A stretch of 64,000 bases of DNA, taken from Gonapodya prolifera JEL478 (Eukaryota; Monoblepharomycota; Monoblepharidomycetes; Monoblepharidales; Gonapodyaceae). The DNA lies in NCBI GenBank assembly GCA_001574975.1, contig KQ965780.1, positions 44,856-108,855 on the forward strand, written 5' to 3'. The position numbers and the translations under genes are program-made. A model generated the notes under the pieces. That model searched no databases. It was given only the letters and a program-made list of their open reading frames with translations, and was not told the DNA's origin. Shown piece by piece: positions 1 to 11,199 of the stretch (within the stretch, counting starts at the first letter, position 1; each line of letters opens with the position of its first letter).

Positions 1-1
1 G

Positions 2-2029
2 AGTACTGGCAAAGTGGCACGTTGGGCAATCCGAATGTCTGAGTTTGCCTATACGCCTGTCTACAAACCCGGCCCTACTCAGGCTCAAGTCGACGCTCTC
101 TCACGCCTCAAGAACCCACCGCAAGATGATCTAAACGTCTCTTTTGACATCCCCACCGCCGGCGATGGAGAAAACGACGCCGCGCCTGAGGATAAAATCC
201 CTGCGTGGGTCAATTCCCTCAACGCCCGCAAGCGCCGCCTCCAAGAGCGCACCACGCCAAAACCATCCGCGGTTACCGCCTTCTCTAGTGCTTCTTGGGA
301 TGATCAAGAGTACCGCGATTCATTTTGCATGGCTCAAAGGAATGACCCTGAGCTATTGCAGATTTTTATGGTCCTTGAAAACAAGGTGGAGGAAGAGTTA
401 CTCTCCTCCCCGGAGTGGAAAGAGTATGTCCGTCGCTCAAAGGGCATGCAAATTCACAACGGTCTCCTTGTTCGGTCCGTATTTCGCTCTAGAGAACCTG
501 CCAAAGCTACGGACGCATCTTGAGTGCTGCTGAAGCAGCTCAAGGGTGACCTACCAGTGGTTGTGCCAATGTCCAAGCGGACAGAGATCTTACGGATGTA
601 CCACGAAGATCTTACTGCTGCACACCCTGGATCGACGTCAATGATCACGGCTATGTTGCCCAAGTTTTATTGGTACCGCATGGCTAGAGACATACGCGAC
701 TACGTTGGGCGATGCATCTCTTGCCAAAGCCGGAAACCACCGCAACCGAAGCACCACGGCAAGCTTATTCCCTACGACTTCTCGGTCTCTCAGCCGTGGG
801 ACGACGTTGCAATTGACCACGTTGGACCTTTCCCCACCACGGCTGGTGGACTCTCGTACATCTTGGTAGCGGTCAATTTGTTTACCCGCTGGGTCAAGCT
901 CATTCCAGTAGCTGACACCTCTGCGGCAACAACCACGTATGCTTTACTCAACAAATGGGTTTATTGCTGGGGTGTCTTCAAGAGACTCCACAGTGATAAC
1001 GCCTTCGCTACCAAGGTTCTGGAATGCCTCAGCAAGAAGCTTCGGTTTCGTCATACTTTCTCATCGCCGGGTCACCCACAAGGGAACCCGTATGCTGAGA
1101 GGATAATGAAGCCCATCGTCCAATCTCTGTACATGTACGTTGACAATGAAGACCAAACGAATTGGGACCTTTTTGTACGGCCCATTCAGTTTGCGCTCAA
1201 TTCTCGCGTGCACTCTACCACTGGCTACGCTCCATTTTTTCTTGCCACTGGTACAGAGCCTCGACTACCAACAGATGTAATCGCCGGTGTTGAGCAGCGG
1301 TTGTCACTTCATGATGGTGACAACTTACCTTTTACGGAGTTATTGGCCGCGTTGTATGAACAGGTCCGTGAGCATATGAAGACGTCTGTGGCGAAACGCA
1401 AGGAAGCTTTCAACCGTCATCAACAAGACGTTACATTTGTTATCGGCGGTACGGTGATGCTTTACGTTAAGGAAGCTCATTGCAAAGGGGACAGTACCAA
1501 GTTTGCTTCCTACTGGCCTGGCCCTTACACCGTTACGGAACAAGTTACGCTTGTCACCTACCGTCTTGTGCATGTTCGTACTGGTCGACCGGCTCTTGCT
1601 CACGTGACTCGCCTTCGAAAGGTGCCGGCGTACATTCCACCACCAGATGCACAAACTGCACTGGCAGCGACCGCTTCATCTCTTGAGGAGGACTGGTCGT
1701 CTCCCACGGTATCTGCCGAGGATATGCCAGACGCCCTCGTTTCCCCTATCGGTTCACATGCTGATGGTAGACCACAATACGAAATGGAACACATTTGGGC
1801 GAAACGTGGTCACGGCAAGAACACGCAGTACCTTGTAAAGTTTCGAGGCTATGATGATCCTGAATGGACATTTGCCTACGATATCCAAGGTAAAGCTATG
1901 ATCAAGGAGTATGAGCGACTGAACTTTCCGGGGAAAGTTAAAAAGCCTCGTGCTCCAAGACCTCCAGTCACTTCCTCAGAACGCAAAGCGTCTCGGAAAA
2001 GTGCTCATGTGGCCCGGGACAGGAATTAA
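2..2029 (+). pseudogene. Ty3/gypsy pol: RNase H end, integrase, chromodomain
   Basis: One reading frame is open from the window edge to 2029 except for a single in-frame TGA at 521-523. The N-terminal part ends with an RNase H-like tail (YKPGPTQAQVDALSR). Next come an H2C2 zinc-binding segment (HPG...CISCQ), the rve integrase core with the expected acidic residues (DHVGPFP, LHSDNAF, PYAERIM), and a chromodomain ending EWTFAYD...EYERL. The stop codon separates RNase H from integrase, so this copy probably cannot make a full polyprotein unless the stop is suppressed or is a sequence error. Codons on both sides of the stop otherwise look intact, which suggests a young copy. Confidence 0.88.
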
Positions 2030-2321
2030 TTCTGTTTCGGTGGGGACACCTCTTTACAGGAAGGGGCGACCTCTCTCAGCCACTTCGCGTTTTATTATTA
2101 TGGTCCACCTTTACTCTTACAGATTGGTGTCCCNAAAAGGATCTACTTGTGACGGGAGTTTTTACCCCAAGGGTTTCTCCTATGAGGGCTGTCAAACCGT
2201 GCCTGTATGAGTTTGCGGTCTGACCGATGATGCTTTTTTCCCAATGGGTTTTGCATGTCGGGGTGTACATGGTCTGAACATACTCCTGGTGCGGACACCA
2301 GCCTTCCATAAGGAGGGGAGG

Positions 2322-2560
2322 TGTAGTGGAACTAACACTCAAAGGGGTTAGTAGGAACTACTGAAGCCTTGGGTAGGATGGGGCATAAAGGTAGCTTCAG
2401 GCACCACTATTAATATGTTCAGGAGCCTCATCTAGCTAGACCAATACACATCTATCTCATATACTACCATCTCTCTCTCCGTCCGATCCTCTCTAGTCCC
2501 GCGCTGCTACTTACCCTTTGGATAACCCTAGGAGGCTGATCGAGTATCAGTTCTACCACA
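2322..2560 (+). repeat. 3' LTR of the Ty3/gypsy element
   Basis: Directly after a purine tract (AAGGAGGGGAGG) the sequence starts TGTAGTGGAAC and ends GTTCTACCACA at 2560. These ends form an imperfect terminal inverted repeat with the TG...CA termini expected of an LTR. Length is about 239 bp. The other LTR is off-window, so the boundary rests on termini and position alone. Confidence 0.6.
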
Positions 2561-2810
2561 ATGCGGAGGGTAATCGACCCAATCTATGGACCAGCCCAAA
2601 CGAATGTTAAAGCAGGTCAGAGACATTGTTTGCTGCTGTTGCGGCCAAGCAAAAGGAATTCTCATCTGGGCTGACACGTGCTTATGCTGACCTCACCGTT
2701 GCGGCGGCAAATATAAGCTCAGTTTTTGCCGCGGAGTTTTTGCCAACACTCCACGCGTCCCGCAAACCAGCTTCGAAACTTCATCTTCCAAAACCCAAGC
2801 AAGACCCACA

Positions 2811-3747
2811 ATGGATTACGGACGCAAAGGTGACGTTGCTCGACTGTCCCGATGACGATTGGTCCTCAACTTTCCTGGCCTTGTTCTCTTCTCGGCAATC
2901 ACATCACTACTTCCACTGGTCGCCGATTGTGCTTATCGCTGATTGCAACCCACAGGAGTCGGCGAAGAAGCGAAGGAAAAGATCACCGTAAGTTGTTCGT
3001 GTCGGTGTCTATTTTCCGTTCCGGTGACACTCTCCTGCTTCCCCCTTCCATCTCTATCCATCAAGCCGGACACTCAGAAAGGCTACGGCCAGCAGCTCAG
3101 CGAGGTTAGTGTCGCCCGTAATGCTCCGTCTCGGCTACGTTCATTGACTCCTCCCGTGACGTCACCAATGTTCCATCACAGACCATGAGCGGCTACACAG
3201 GTGAGACTTTCGTTTATTTACTCTATATCTACTCCTACTGATGCAGCCCTCGACGTTCCAGACAAAGCCAAGGTGGGTAGTGCAGATGTGTCGAGACACC
3301 GACCAAACTTTGTTACTGAGAACTACGATCGCCCACTCTTCTGACAAAGGCTTCCTTCACTCCCGGTAAGAATAACTATCTGTGTGTTCTCTTTTCGAAA
3401 GGTACTGAATCGCCCTTCCGTTTCAGAGGACCAGGTGCTGTTTGATTCTTCGACAGTGTAGTCTCCGCAACTCATATCAACTTCCCACACCACAGAAGTC
3501 CACCGGTCAGCAGATGCATGACACGTGAGTTTTGTCTTCTTATGCTTTATATGCGGGGTTGTATCCAATCGATCTTTAACTCCTACAATACACAGAGCGC
3601 GCGGTACGGCCGATGACACCCAGAACGATAATCGCTCCATGATGGACAAGGCCAAGGTAAGAGCAACCGTGCTAATCTTGACTACCAATTCTCATGTGAC
3701 ATTCCTTTTATTAGGACGCGATGGGGATGGGTGGAGGAAGCAAGTAG
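2811..3747 (+). CDS. HSP9/HSP12-family stress protein, copy A (10 exons)
   Basis: Small hydrophilic membrane- and desiccation-associated stress protein related to yeast Hsp12 and fission yeast Hsp9. Exons: 2811-2829, 2956-2987, 3066-3104, 3182-3200, 3262-3272, 3350-3365, 3427-3434, 3496-3524, 3596-3656, 3715-3747. They sum to 267 nt, an 88-residue protein, with GT-AG at all nine introns and frame kept throughout. It starts MDYGRKG, has the family blocks PDTQKGYGQQLSE and PEDQKSTGQQMHD, and ends DAMGMGGGSK. Compared with copies B-D it has two extra introns, splitting the fifth exon (11+16 nt) and the sixth (8+29 nt), and a different C-terminus. The 8-nt exon is AGGACCAG at 3427-3434. The family call is strong; the exon calls rest on exact length agreement with the paralogs. 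Confidence 0.85.
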
Positions 3748-3891
3748 GCGGTAGAGAGTCTGAATGGAGATTGCGATTTTTTTTGGGGGGGTTTTAAAAT
3801 GGAGGTTGAAAATTAGAATGAAGAAATTGGTGTGAATGAACTGGTTGACTCGCTGCCCAACTCCACTCTGCACTGAACTGCGAGGAAGAAA

Positions 3892-3928
3892 ATGAGCGCG
3901 AGACAGGTCGCTGCTTGTACCAACGTGG
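3892..3928 (+). pseudogene. CTU2 first-exon fragment
   Basis: The sequence beginning ATGAGCGCGAGACAGG is a diverged copy of the real CTU2 start at 5194 (ATGAGTGCGAGACAAG). Similarity stops after about 12 codons, just past 3925. It is a by-product of the junction duplication, not a gene. Confidence 0.65.
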
Positions 3929-4937
3929 TGTACATTCGCTCGAGTCTCGTTACATCACACAGGTGGAGCGATCCTAACGAAACGAGGCGGACCGACCTGC
4001 CGTCAGCCTGTGCCAATCTCTTAGCCGCATCAACAATCACGGAACGAAACCATCGACGGCAAGGATAAGTGATCTTGATACACTTTACGCTAGAATAGCA
4101 GCGAAGTGGCTGCCTTCCGGTAACCTCTGAACTACGCATGTTAAATCCAGAAGCGCAAAAGGCTCCAATTGATCGCTTGCCAATTTCGGTTAAAAGAGAA
4201 ATAAACCCCAATTTGTTTTCACACACAATTAATACAATGCGTAATTTGATATTCACGGCATTTAGTTTTGTCAGTGCAATACTACCCACAATACTGGCGC
4301 CCATCAGCTGCGTACTCCGTTCCGGCTTTTGAATATCCGTCAATTCGAAGTACCATGAGCTTCTCGCCAGAGCCACAATGTCAAGGAAAAACTCATGGAA
4401 AGTCCTTCCCCAACACTTTCGAACATTGTGCTTACGCGACCCAACCTGAAGCCTTCGGGTAGACACTTGCAGCGCGAGAGCAGATAAATGCATACAACCC
4501 AGGAATTAAACCTCTCAATGCAAGAGACTTACCTGGACATTTTGTCCGTTCAATAGAACCTCCGATGCACTGGTTGTATCCAGCGGTTGCAGCAAAGCGA
4601 ACGTATCCGGTATCGAAACTCGTTGCGTAGAGTTCGCGGGATAGAAACGGAGGACGGGGGGGAGGGGGAGGGAAGGGCCAGTGGGGTAAAGCAAAAGCAG
4701 AATGTTGGTAACAGCCTGTCGACAAAGATACTCCTCGATACATCTCCTTTCTGATGATCTTGTCCTTACGTCCAGACCTATTCAAGAGAGGAGTGCCCAA
4801 CATGTGCAGTTGGCTGTGGAGAAGACTAGCGCGCGAGCGCCTTCGTCCCCTTTCGCTGCGTAAGGCTCTCGACCGTTGCGATACTTAGTGACGCTGTGGT
4901 CTTTCGAGCACCGGACCCCAAAATACGGCGCCTCGAA
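3929..4937. other. About 1 kb between duplicated segments, no recognised gene
   Basis: This stretch lies between the two copies of the HSP12-CTU2 junction. I recognise no protein domain on either strand. Open frames are present but have no family signature, and the longest (minus strand) runs into the duplicated HSP12 region, which suggests chance. I could not find terminal inverted repeats that would mark it as a transposon. Confidence 0.5.
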
Positions 4938-5055
4938 GGATAATCGCTCCATGATGGACAAGGCCAAGGTGAGATTGTGCTTATCTCAAGCGCTGTGTGT
5001 TAAGCGACTTATGTTTTGTCAGGACGGGATGGGGATGAGTGGAGGCAACATGTAG
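4938..5055 (+). pseudogene. HSP12-family 3' fragment
   Basis: The sequence starting GATAATCGCTCCATGATGG at about 4938 matches the end of exon 9 of copy A. A GT...AG intron and a last exon at 5023-5055 follow, encoding DGMGMSGGNM and a stop. All upstream exons are missing, so it cannot encode the protein. It is the truncated half of the junction duplication and overlaps the CTU2 promoter region. Confidence 0.75.
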
Positions 5056-5193
5056 GGGGTAGAGCGTCTGAATGGACGTTGTGATTCTATTAGAAATTTT
5101 TTAAAATGGAGATTGAAAATAAGAAGAAATTGGTGCGATGAACTCGACTCTCGGCCCAACGTCTTCACTCTGCACTGAACTGTGTGGAAAATA

Positions 5194-7533
5194 ATGAGTG
5201 CGAGACAAGCCGCCGGGTGTAGCAACGAGGACGATGACTCGGATCTTCCTGGGAAGGAATCACTGGAGGGGAGAATCGCCCCCGGTAAGATGATTGATGG
5301 CCAAGCGATGTCTTCACTTTGAGAAAGTAACGGGATTATACCCAGGAGTCACAACGTGTTTCCGATGCAAGAAATTCCCAGCAACGGTATCTGCCCGATC
5401 CGTTCATTTCTGTAACGAATGCTTCCTGTTTTCTGTCCGGGTGAGGTTCAAGACAAATCTGAACACAGGAATGGGACAATACTCCGCGGGAGAAGCAAAG
5501 GAGAAGCGGATTCGCGCGGACAGAAAGCAAACGTTGCGCGACAAGACTGCGCGACAAGGAGGAAAAGCAGATGCTGGTGGGGAGGCTGGTATTACGGGAT
5601 CAGATGTGCACAATGGAGCTCCTGCAGGATCGACCGTACAGACTGGCGAGAGACCCCTGGCTTCGAGCTCGGCACCGAACGGAAACGAGCAAATGGGAAC
5701 GAACGCGCACGCCTCTTCCTCCAATGATCACTCGCCCGAGGGATCCACATCATCACAACCACGAGTCCCCCTCCCAAACATCCTCCTCGCCATAGAACCA
5801 TCCCCCGTCTCCCTCGCGTTTCTGGACCTATTCAATGACTCTTTCGCCGATGTAATCACGCCGCCCGGGGATGCAACGGACGAAACCGCGAGGAGACGGG
5901 GTCGCCCCAAGAAGATAGGGAGGGTGTTCGTGGTGTATGTGGATGATGGCAGTGATGCGGAGAGGGATAATGCCAATGAGTATTCGCTCGAGGATTGGAG
6001 AAGGAGTTTCGTGGGAGATGAAGTCAACTCGTTACTCGAGGTGAGTAAACTTCACATGCCGGTCGCACTAAGAACGCGCGGGCGCGATGGCACTGAGCTC
6101 CCTTTGGAAACGATTTTTATGGCGACTAGCTGGAAGATGCGTTGATCTTGATTTGTAGAACCGACTTGTCGTCTCATCGTTTCCTCACCCTTCCCTTCTT
6201 AGCAACTTTCGTCCCGGTATCCACAACTCACATTCCTCCGGTCTTCTCTCGACGACGCCCTGTCTCCATCAGTCGCCCCCACTTTCTGTTCCCAGACTAA
6301 GGCCCCGTGGGACACATCCTCGCATGTCAAGTTTGAAAAGCTTGGTCATCTGACACGAGCTACCACCTCGAACACCGAACCGCTTCACCAAATTCTCACC
6401 TCTCCTCCGCCGAGCCTCTCACGCACCCACCGAACCTCGCTCGCCCTTCTCCGCAGGCACCTCCGTCGCATTGCCCTCCTCTCCCTTTGCGCGCATAATT
6501 CCGCATCATACCTCGTCCTCGCCTGCACCGCGTCTCGCATATCAGCGCGCACCCTGGCCTGCCTTGCGCAAGGTCGGGGATGGAGCCTCGCAGACGATAT
6601 TGGGGAGCCCGAAATCCGGCTCGAGGCTTGGTGTGATCGGAGCGGCGAAGCGGGCTCCGTGAGGATGTTAAGGCCACTCAAGGAAATCACGGATCACGAA
6701 ATCTGGTCGTACCTGAAGCTCCAGGGCCTTACCGCTGCGGACTCGACCACCGCTCCGGAGTCGTCGCCGCCATCGTCGGAGGCCGGCCCTTTTTCGTCGG
6801 GGGCATCGCTTGCGCACTCCACGCTCCCAGCGCTATCGAGACGACTCATTGGCACGTTGACGGCGGGGTTCCCGTCCACAGCGACCACCGTTTCCAAGAC
6901 GGCGGAACGGGTCGCGGTGTCGGAATGGTGGTTGGAGGAGAAGGAGAAGGGGACGCCTCATGGATCACGAGCCGCTGGAGATGGTTGCGGGTTGTGCCTG
7001 AGGTGAGGTTGCAACACTCCATTTCCAAGCCACAAGCCCTTATTGAACCACCCCGTAACAGTCCGTTCCGATCTCGCTGGCTTGCCTGGAATGCTGCGCA
7101 CACTGTTGACTCTCTTCCATCAGCCCCATCATCAGACCAACCTCTTCCTCCACCAGCACCAGGAGGAGTCCAACCTAACATGGTCAGCTCCGTTGAACAA
7201 TCCTTGGAGATCGAGCCCGACAATGTCCTTTGTCATTCCTGCTACTCTGCACTCCTAGACGCCGCGAAAGTTGTCTCCATTCAGGCCGGGACAGGGACGG
7301 TTTCGTCCGGAGGATCGTCCTCCAAGACCGATGCATCTTTCACACTCCCACCCTACTCAAGCGCTCTTATCCTCAGACGCCTGTTACTCGATTCCACCAA
7401 AGAATGTACTGACGGTGTGGTCGTCAACACCCCTTCTGAGGAGGACGAAAGGATGTTGCGGGAAGGTGGCACGGTGATGTCGAGGGACGCGTTGAGAGGG
7501 GAAGTCGCAGAGTGGCTGATAGGTGCGGACTGA
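5194..7533 (+). CDS. CTU2: Cytoplasmic tRNA 2-thiolation protein 2 (Ncs2/Ctu2)
   Basis: Partner of Ncs6/Ctu1 in 2-thiolation of the wobble uridine of cytosolic tRNAs, using the Urm1 sulfur relay. Exons: 5194-5284, 5346 to 6040 or 6044, 6204-7002, 7062-7533. The ATG at 5194 is chosen because splicing 5284 to 5346 gives IAPGVTTCFRCKK, joining an acidic N-terminus to the first zinc-type motif (CFRCKK...FCNECF). The degenerate PP-loop region reads NILLAIEPSPVSLAF. The C-terminal half has VRMLRPLKEITDHEIW, then two Cys pairs (CGLC and CHSC) around WNAAHTVDSL. The donor near 6041-6045 is uncertain; the reading frame favours 6045. A truncated HSP12 copy sits immediately upstream. Confidence 0.9.
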
Positions 7534-7591
7534 GTTCACGAGTTGTGAATAGAGGAGAATATGACCGTATCATTAGGGAAGGGTTACATAA

Positions 7592-9337
7592 TTACAATTT
7601 TGACGCCTGAGACTTGCGAATACCATAAAACGCATTTCCCGGATTGGGAACGGGAAACTCTTCAAACGACTTCGCGCCCGCCGCCATGCAATACTCCTTC
7701 ATCTTTCGCGGGCCCCACGCTGCACCCAGCCCGGCCCCGCCATTGCCCAAACTCTGGGTCATGCAGTGCACCGTGGACACGCTGTACAAGAACGCGCCGC
7801 CCATATTGAGGTTCTCCTCCAGCCTGTCCGAACACCGCGGCTCCATCATCACGTACAGCCCGCTCGGCTTGAGCGCTGCGAGGATCTCCTTGAGCCCACG
7901 GAGCGGGTCGGGAAGGTCGTGCACGACGTCGAATGTGAATATGACGTCGTAGGCGTCCCGCTCGATCAGGTCGTAGACGGAGCGCACCTCGGCGCTGCAG
8001 TTTTTGCCAGCAAGTCCCGCTTGACGAATTTTTTCGTTCGCTTGCGAGACGGAGTAGGCGTCGAGGTCGACGCCTTTGAAGGTCGAGTTGGGGAAGGCCT
8101 GGGCCATGCTGCAAACGGAGGGGGGAGCGAAGATGAGTACATAATTTGGAGACAGTCGTGCGGACAAAGGTACATCCGAGACTTACGCAATAATTCCAGC
8201 GGCCGCTCCGCATCCAACATCGAGCACATTTACGCCACGCTCTAGTTTCTCGACCAGGCCTGGAATAGCCGGAAGCCATTTACGAACGAGCACGCTCTGC
8301 GGAGTGATTGCAAGGTTTGGTCAGTCCGCATATCCCACCCCTTTAACACTCTTCGCGGCCCGGCAAGGTATGCACATGTCAATGTATGTGGTCGATTACA
8401 CGCTTCGGGTGAAATCACTTGCCTCCGGCGGACTTCTCGGTCAGCGCTTCGCGCTCAGACCTTGATAGCACACTGGATGTGAATTGTCCTCTTCACCTTC
8501 GGCCTCGGCCTCGGGACTCCGTCACTCAAAATGCTCCGCTCGACTCCACTCCACTCGGCTACGCCCGTCTCTCTTCGCGACAACCCACCTTCATCGTGCC
8601 CTCATGTGTCCGTGCCATTCCCCTCGGCAGCTCCGGCCCAAACTCGCCAAACTTGACCCCCCCACCGGCCTTGAACGCCTCGGCGAGTTTGGGCACGACG
8701 GACCAGTATGCGACGAGGTTCTCTGACTGCCCGCCGTAGAACAGGGGGTGCGGAGCCTTGCCGCTCTCCCAGTCGTCGACGAGGATCAAGGCGTGCTCTT
8801 CAGGCTGGGAGCAGGAGTGAAGAAGCGTAGAGGGTACAAGTTTCGTGAACTCACAAGCTGTGGGAGAGGACAACGAGTGCAATTAGCAGATAAATCGGGC
8901 TAATGTAGTTAGAAACTGCGAACTCACCTCAAACGTCCCCAGATCTTTCCCCTTCTCTGGATGATACAGCACGATCCCCCCCGCGGCCATTGCCGACAGC
9001 GATTCCTTCAAATACCGCTCCTGCAGTCCCGTTTTCTTCGCCAGGTCCTGGACGGAGACTCTGCCAGCCCCGCGCATAGCCTTGAACACGCCGACGCGGT
9101 CAAGGAGACTGACAACCGCCATCATCGTGGTGTAGGTCTGCAGCATGTTGTAGTACTGGAAGAATGGGCGGACATTTGGGTTCTTGGAGGTGGATCCGCC
9201 TGTGGGGGGAACGTAGCTGGGAGCGTGTGGATGGGGACGTGACCACGCTGCACGGCGACAGAGCGAAGAAATTCCACGCACACGGGGTCGAAAAACGTGT
9301 TAGGCGCAGGAGACTTTGGCAGTGTTTTGTTGGTCAT
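7592..9337 (-). CDS. SAM-dependent methyltransferase with winged-helix N-terminus
   Basis: Class I methyltransferase of the type with an N-terminal winged-helix dimerisation domain (Rv2258c-like). Substrate unknown. Approximate exons on the minus strand: 9337-9238, 9193-8928, 8804-8589, 8296-8187, 8108-7592. The first part (VSVQDLAKKTGLQERYLKE) is the helix-turn-helix-like region. SAM motif I is LDVGCGAAAGIIA and a later strand reads YDVIFTFDVVHDLPDP. The start at 9337 (MTNKTLPKSP) needs a 44-nt first intron. The intron at 8297-8588 is unusually long for this window and contains a GC-rich repeat also found in an intron at 36 kb. The intron at 8805-8927 could hide a 3-nt exon (see findings). 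Confidence 0.82.
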
Positions 9338-9559
9338 GGGATGGATTGGATTAGGTTCCGTCGGCTCTGCTTCTGCCGTGTGCACACACACACATCAGCC
9401 ATGACACGGCGAAAGGAAGTAAGTTACATAAAGGAAAATGACTATTCTGCGACACTCTAATGCAATCTTCACGACTCTCACGGCAAAACACGTGGAACTT
9501 CTTGAACTTGAATGCGGAAACGCAATAGTGAGGTCAATGAGACTTGAGAGGGTGCCCAA

Positions 9560-10412
9560 CTCTGAACTCGAAAAGTGAACTCGTGGAGATTCTCTCACGC
9601 GGGCTTTAAAACTGTCAGCGAGTCGAGTTCGACAATGAGGTTCCACGATTCCGACATGTTGCACGTGTCGGGCAGCAGATACCGAGGTGCAGTTTGTTTC
9701 TGCACCTGGAAGTCCGACCACGTCTGTGCCCACAACGGCATTCCATACGCCCAGCGGGTCACCGGCCAAGGCCGGAACGTGGGGTGGTGATCGCACCCCT
9801 ACGGCTTTGTCAGGCACGTTGGTTGCATAGGAAAGTTTGGCTGGGTCGGCGGCAGGCTCCCAAGAGTCGCGGACTGGACTGGGTGCGATTACGTTGGCCA
9901 TGGGGAAGTCATTATCGTTGGTAAGCGGTGGCGCACTCGCGGCGCAGGCTCCCGGATCGTCCCCCTCGCCCACACGGTTAGAAGTACTGTTGCGGAAGGG
10001 GTTTGACGGGGGCCGTGAAAAGGAAAGGGAACGGGAAGAAAGCGAGAGGCGGTTTGTGGAGCTTGTTAGAAGCAGCAAGACAGCGTGGAAGGTGACCGTG
10101 CTGAGCGATGAGGAGGATGCAGACGGAGTAGGTGGCGGCGGAGACGATGTTGCCCCGAGCTCCCCTCAGTGGGACCAGAGGGAACCGCAGAGGTCTCTTT
10201 CTCTGCGAGTTGGTGGGTCGGGTCGGCTGGGTGAAATCGACTCGGCGGATAGGGCGAGTCGCACGGGAAGCCGACCAGTGAAAGCAGGCGAGTGGGACAG
10301 GCACTGGGCCGGGGATCTCGCAACACGTGGAACCAGACGAAGATCGAAGGAGTGCGAGGACAGTGTCGTCAAGTGGTGCCGGTGTGGTCGGAGACTCGGG
10401 ATTTGGAGACAT
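9560..10412 (-). CDS. Unresolved Ser/Pro-rich hypothetical locus
   Basis: I do not recognise a family here. On the minus strand a candidate start at 10412 reads MSPNPESPTTPAPLDD. A Ser/Pro/Asn-rich frame with the composition of a disordered protein runs through about 10160-9560 (for example SASSSSLSTVTFHAV). Joining the two would need at least one intron that I could not place with confidence. A plus-strand frame across the same DNA is also open, so the strand is uncertain. The block lies between the methyltransferase and the kinase gene. Confidence 0.25.
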
Positions 10413-11199
10413 GTTTGCCGGCGGGAAGGGGAAAGACGTGGTGAGGCTGGTTTCTAGTGGTGGCTTGGCGGCAGGCAAAGCGTGATCAGACAGATAGGTT
10501 GGAGAGTTGTTGGTGCTGCACAGGCGCTGATGAGGCCGAGTAACCCTTTTTCCCCCGTACTCAATTTGGACACCACGCACAGAGCACTAGAGGGGATGTA
10601 CATAGCTGTTTCGGTGCGCCGGCATCGACCGTGCGGAGTTCGCAATTTGAAGTGACCCCAAGCAACAACACGAATTGTTTCCATATAAAGTTGGTTTGTG
10701 TCGAACGCTTTGTTATTTTATCATGCAATGTGCAGTCGCAACTTTTCCGAGATCGAAGGGCAGCAATAACTCAAGTAAAGTTTCAATCTGCAAAATTTGA
10801 CAGTATGTCGTATGTGTGTGGGGTATCGCTTTGGGGTATACCTTTGATAGTCTGCTGGCTACTCCAATTCGGTGCGAACAAAGTAGCCTCCCTTCTCGGG
10901 AGTTGTCAACGTGCTATAAAGAAGCGGGGGATGTTTGATCTTTGCTTGTTACCAGAGAGAAGAAAGGACCAAACCAAACGCACCCGAACTGAACTCCTCC
11001 TGAAAATCGCCCAAGCACCGTGATCAAATCTCCTGCATTGACAGTGAGCTCATCCCTCCTTTTTCGCTTTAATGACACCTTTGCGGAAATTGTTTCAGTG
11101 GGTCGCAGTTCTTGTGGCATGGTCATGTAGACTGGGCACGCCGACCTTAAACAAGCAAGTTCATCAAAGGAAAACGAGCTCTTCACCCGACCAAACTAC
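10413..11199. other. Intergenic region, no recognised gene
   Basis: This lies between the Ser/Pro-rich locus and the 3' end of the kinase gene. Short open frames occur on both strands without a domain or a convincing exon chain. I see no RNA gene or repeat. Confidence 0.4.

Larger units (their letters stand above)
1..2560 (+). mobile_element. Ty3/gypsy chromodomain retrotransposon, 3' part
   Basis: The 3' portion of an LTR retrotransposon enters at the left edge. In order it holds the end of RNase H, integrase, a C-terminal chromodomain, an untranslated stretch, a purine-rich tract (about 2311-2321) and an LTR. The element's 5' part, including its other LTR, lies outside the window, so no target-site duplication can be checked. 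One ambiguous base is present at 2134. The domain order and the chromodomain place it among the chromoviruses of fungi. Confidence 0.9.
3620..5233 (+). repeat. Duplicated HSP12-CTU2 junction flanking about 1 kb
   Basis: Roughly 3620-3928 and 4938-5233 are diverged copies of one segment: the last HSP12 exons, the intergenic spacer and the first codons of CTU2. Stop codons of the two HSP12 copies lie 1308 bp apart and CTU2 start codons 1302 bp apart. The left copy keeps the whole HSP12 gene but only a CTU2 fragment. The right copy keeps the whole CTU2 gene but only an HSP12 fragment. About 1 kb of unrelated DNA sits between. Confidence 0.75.

Noticed and set aside
3427-3524. Frameshift in HSP12 copy A
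   Set aside because: At first the exon starting AAGTCC seemed out of frame, but an upstream 8-nt exon with canonical splice sites restores frame and length exactly.
3813-4493. Minus-strand frame of about 226 codons
   Set aside because: No domain, and it overlaps antisense to the duplicated HSP12/CTU2 segment; likely chance.
9837-10457. Plus-strand frame with Glu/Arg-rich stretch
   Set aside because: Overlaps the minus-strand Ser/Pro-rich frame; its charged composition could be the antisense of that frame. Neither strand is proven, so only a low-confidence locus is listed.
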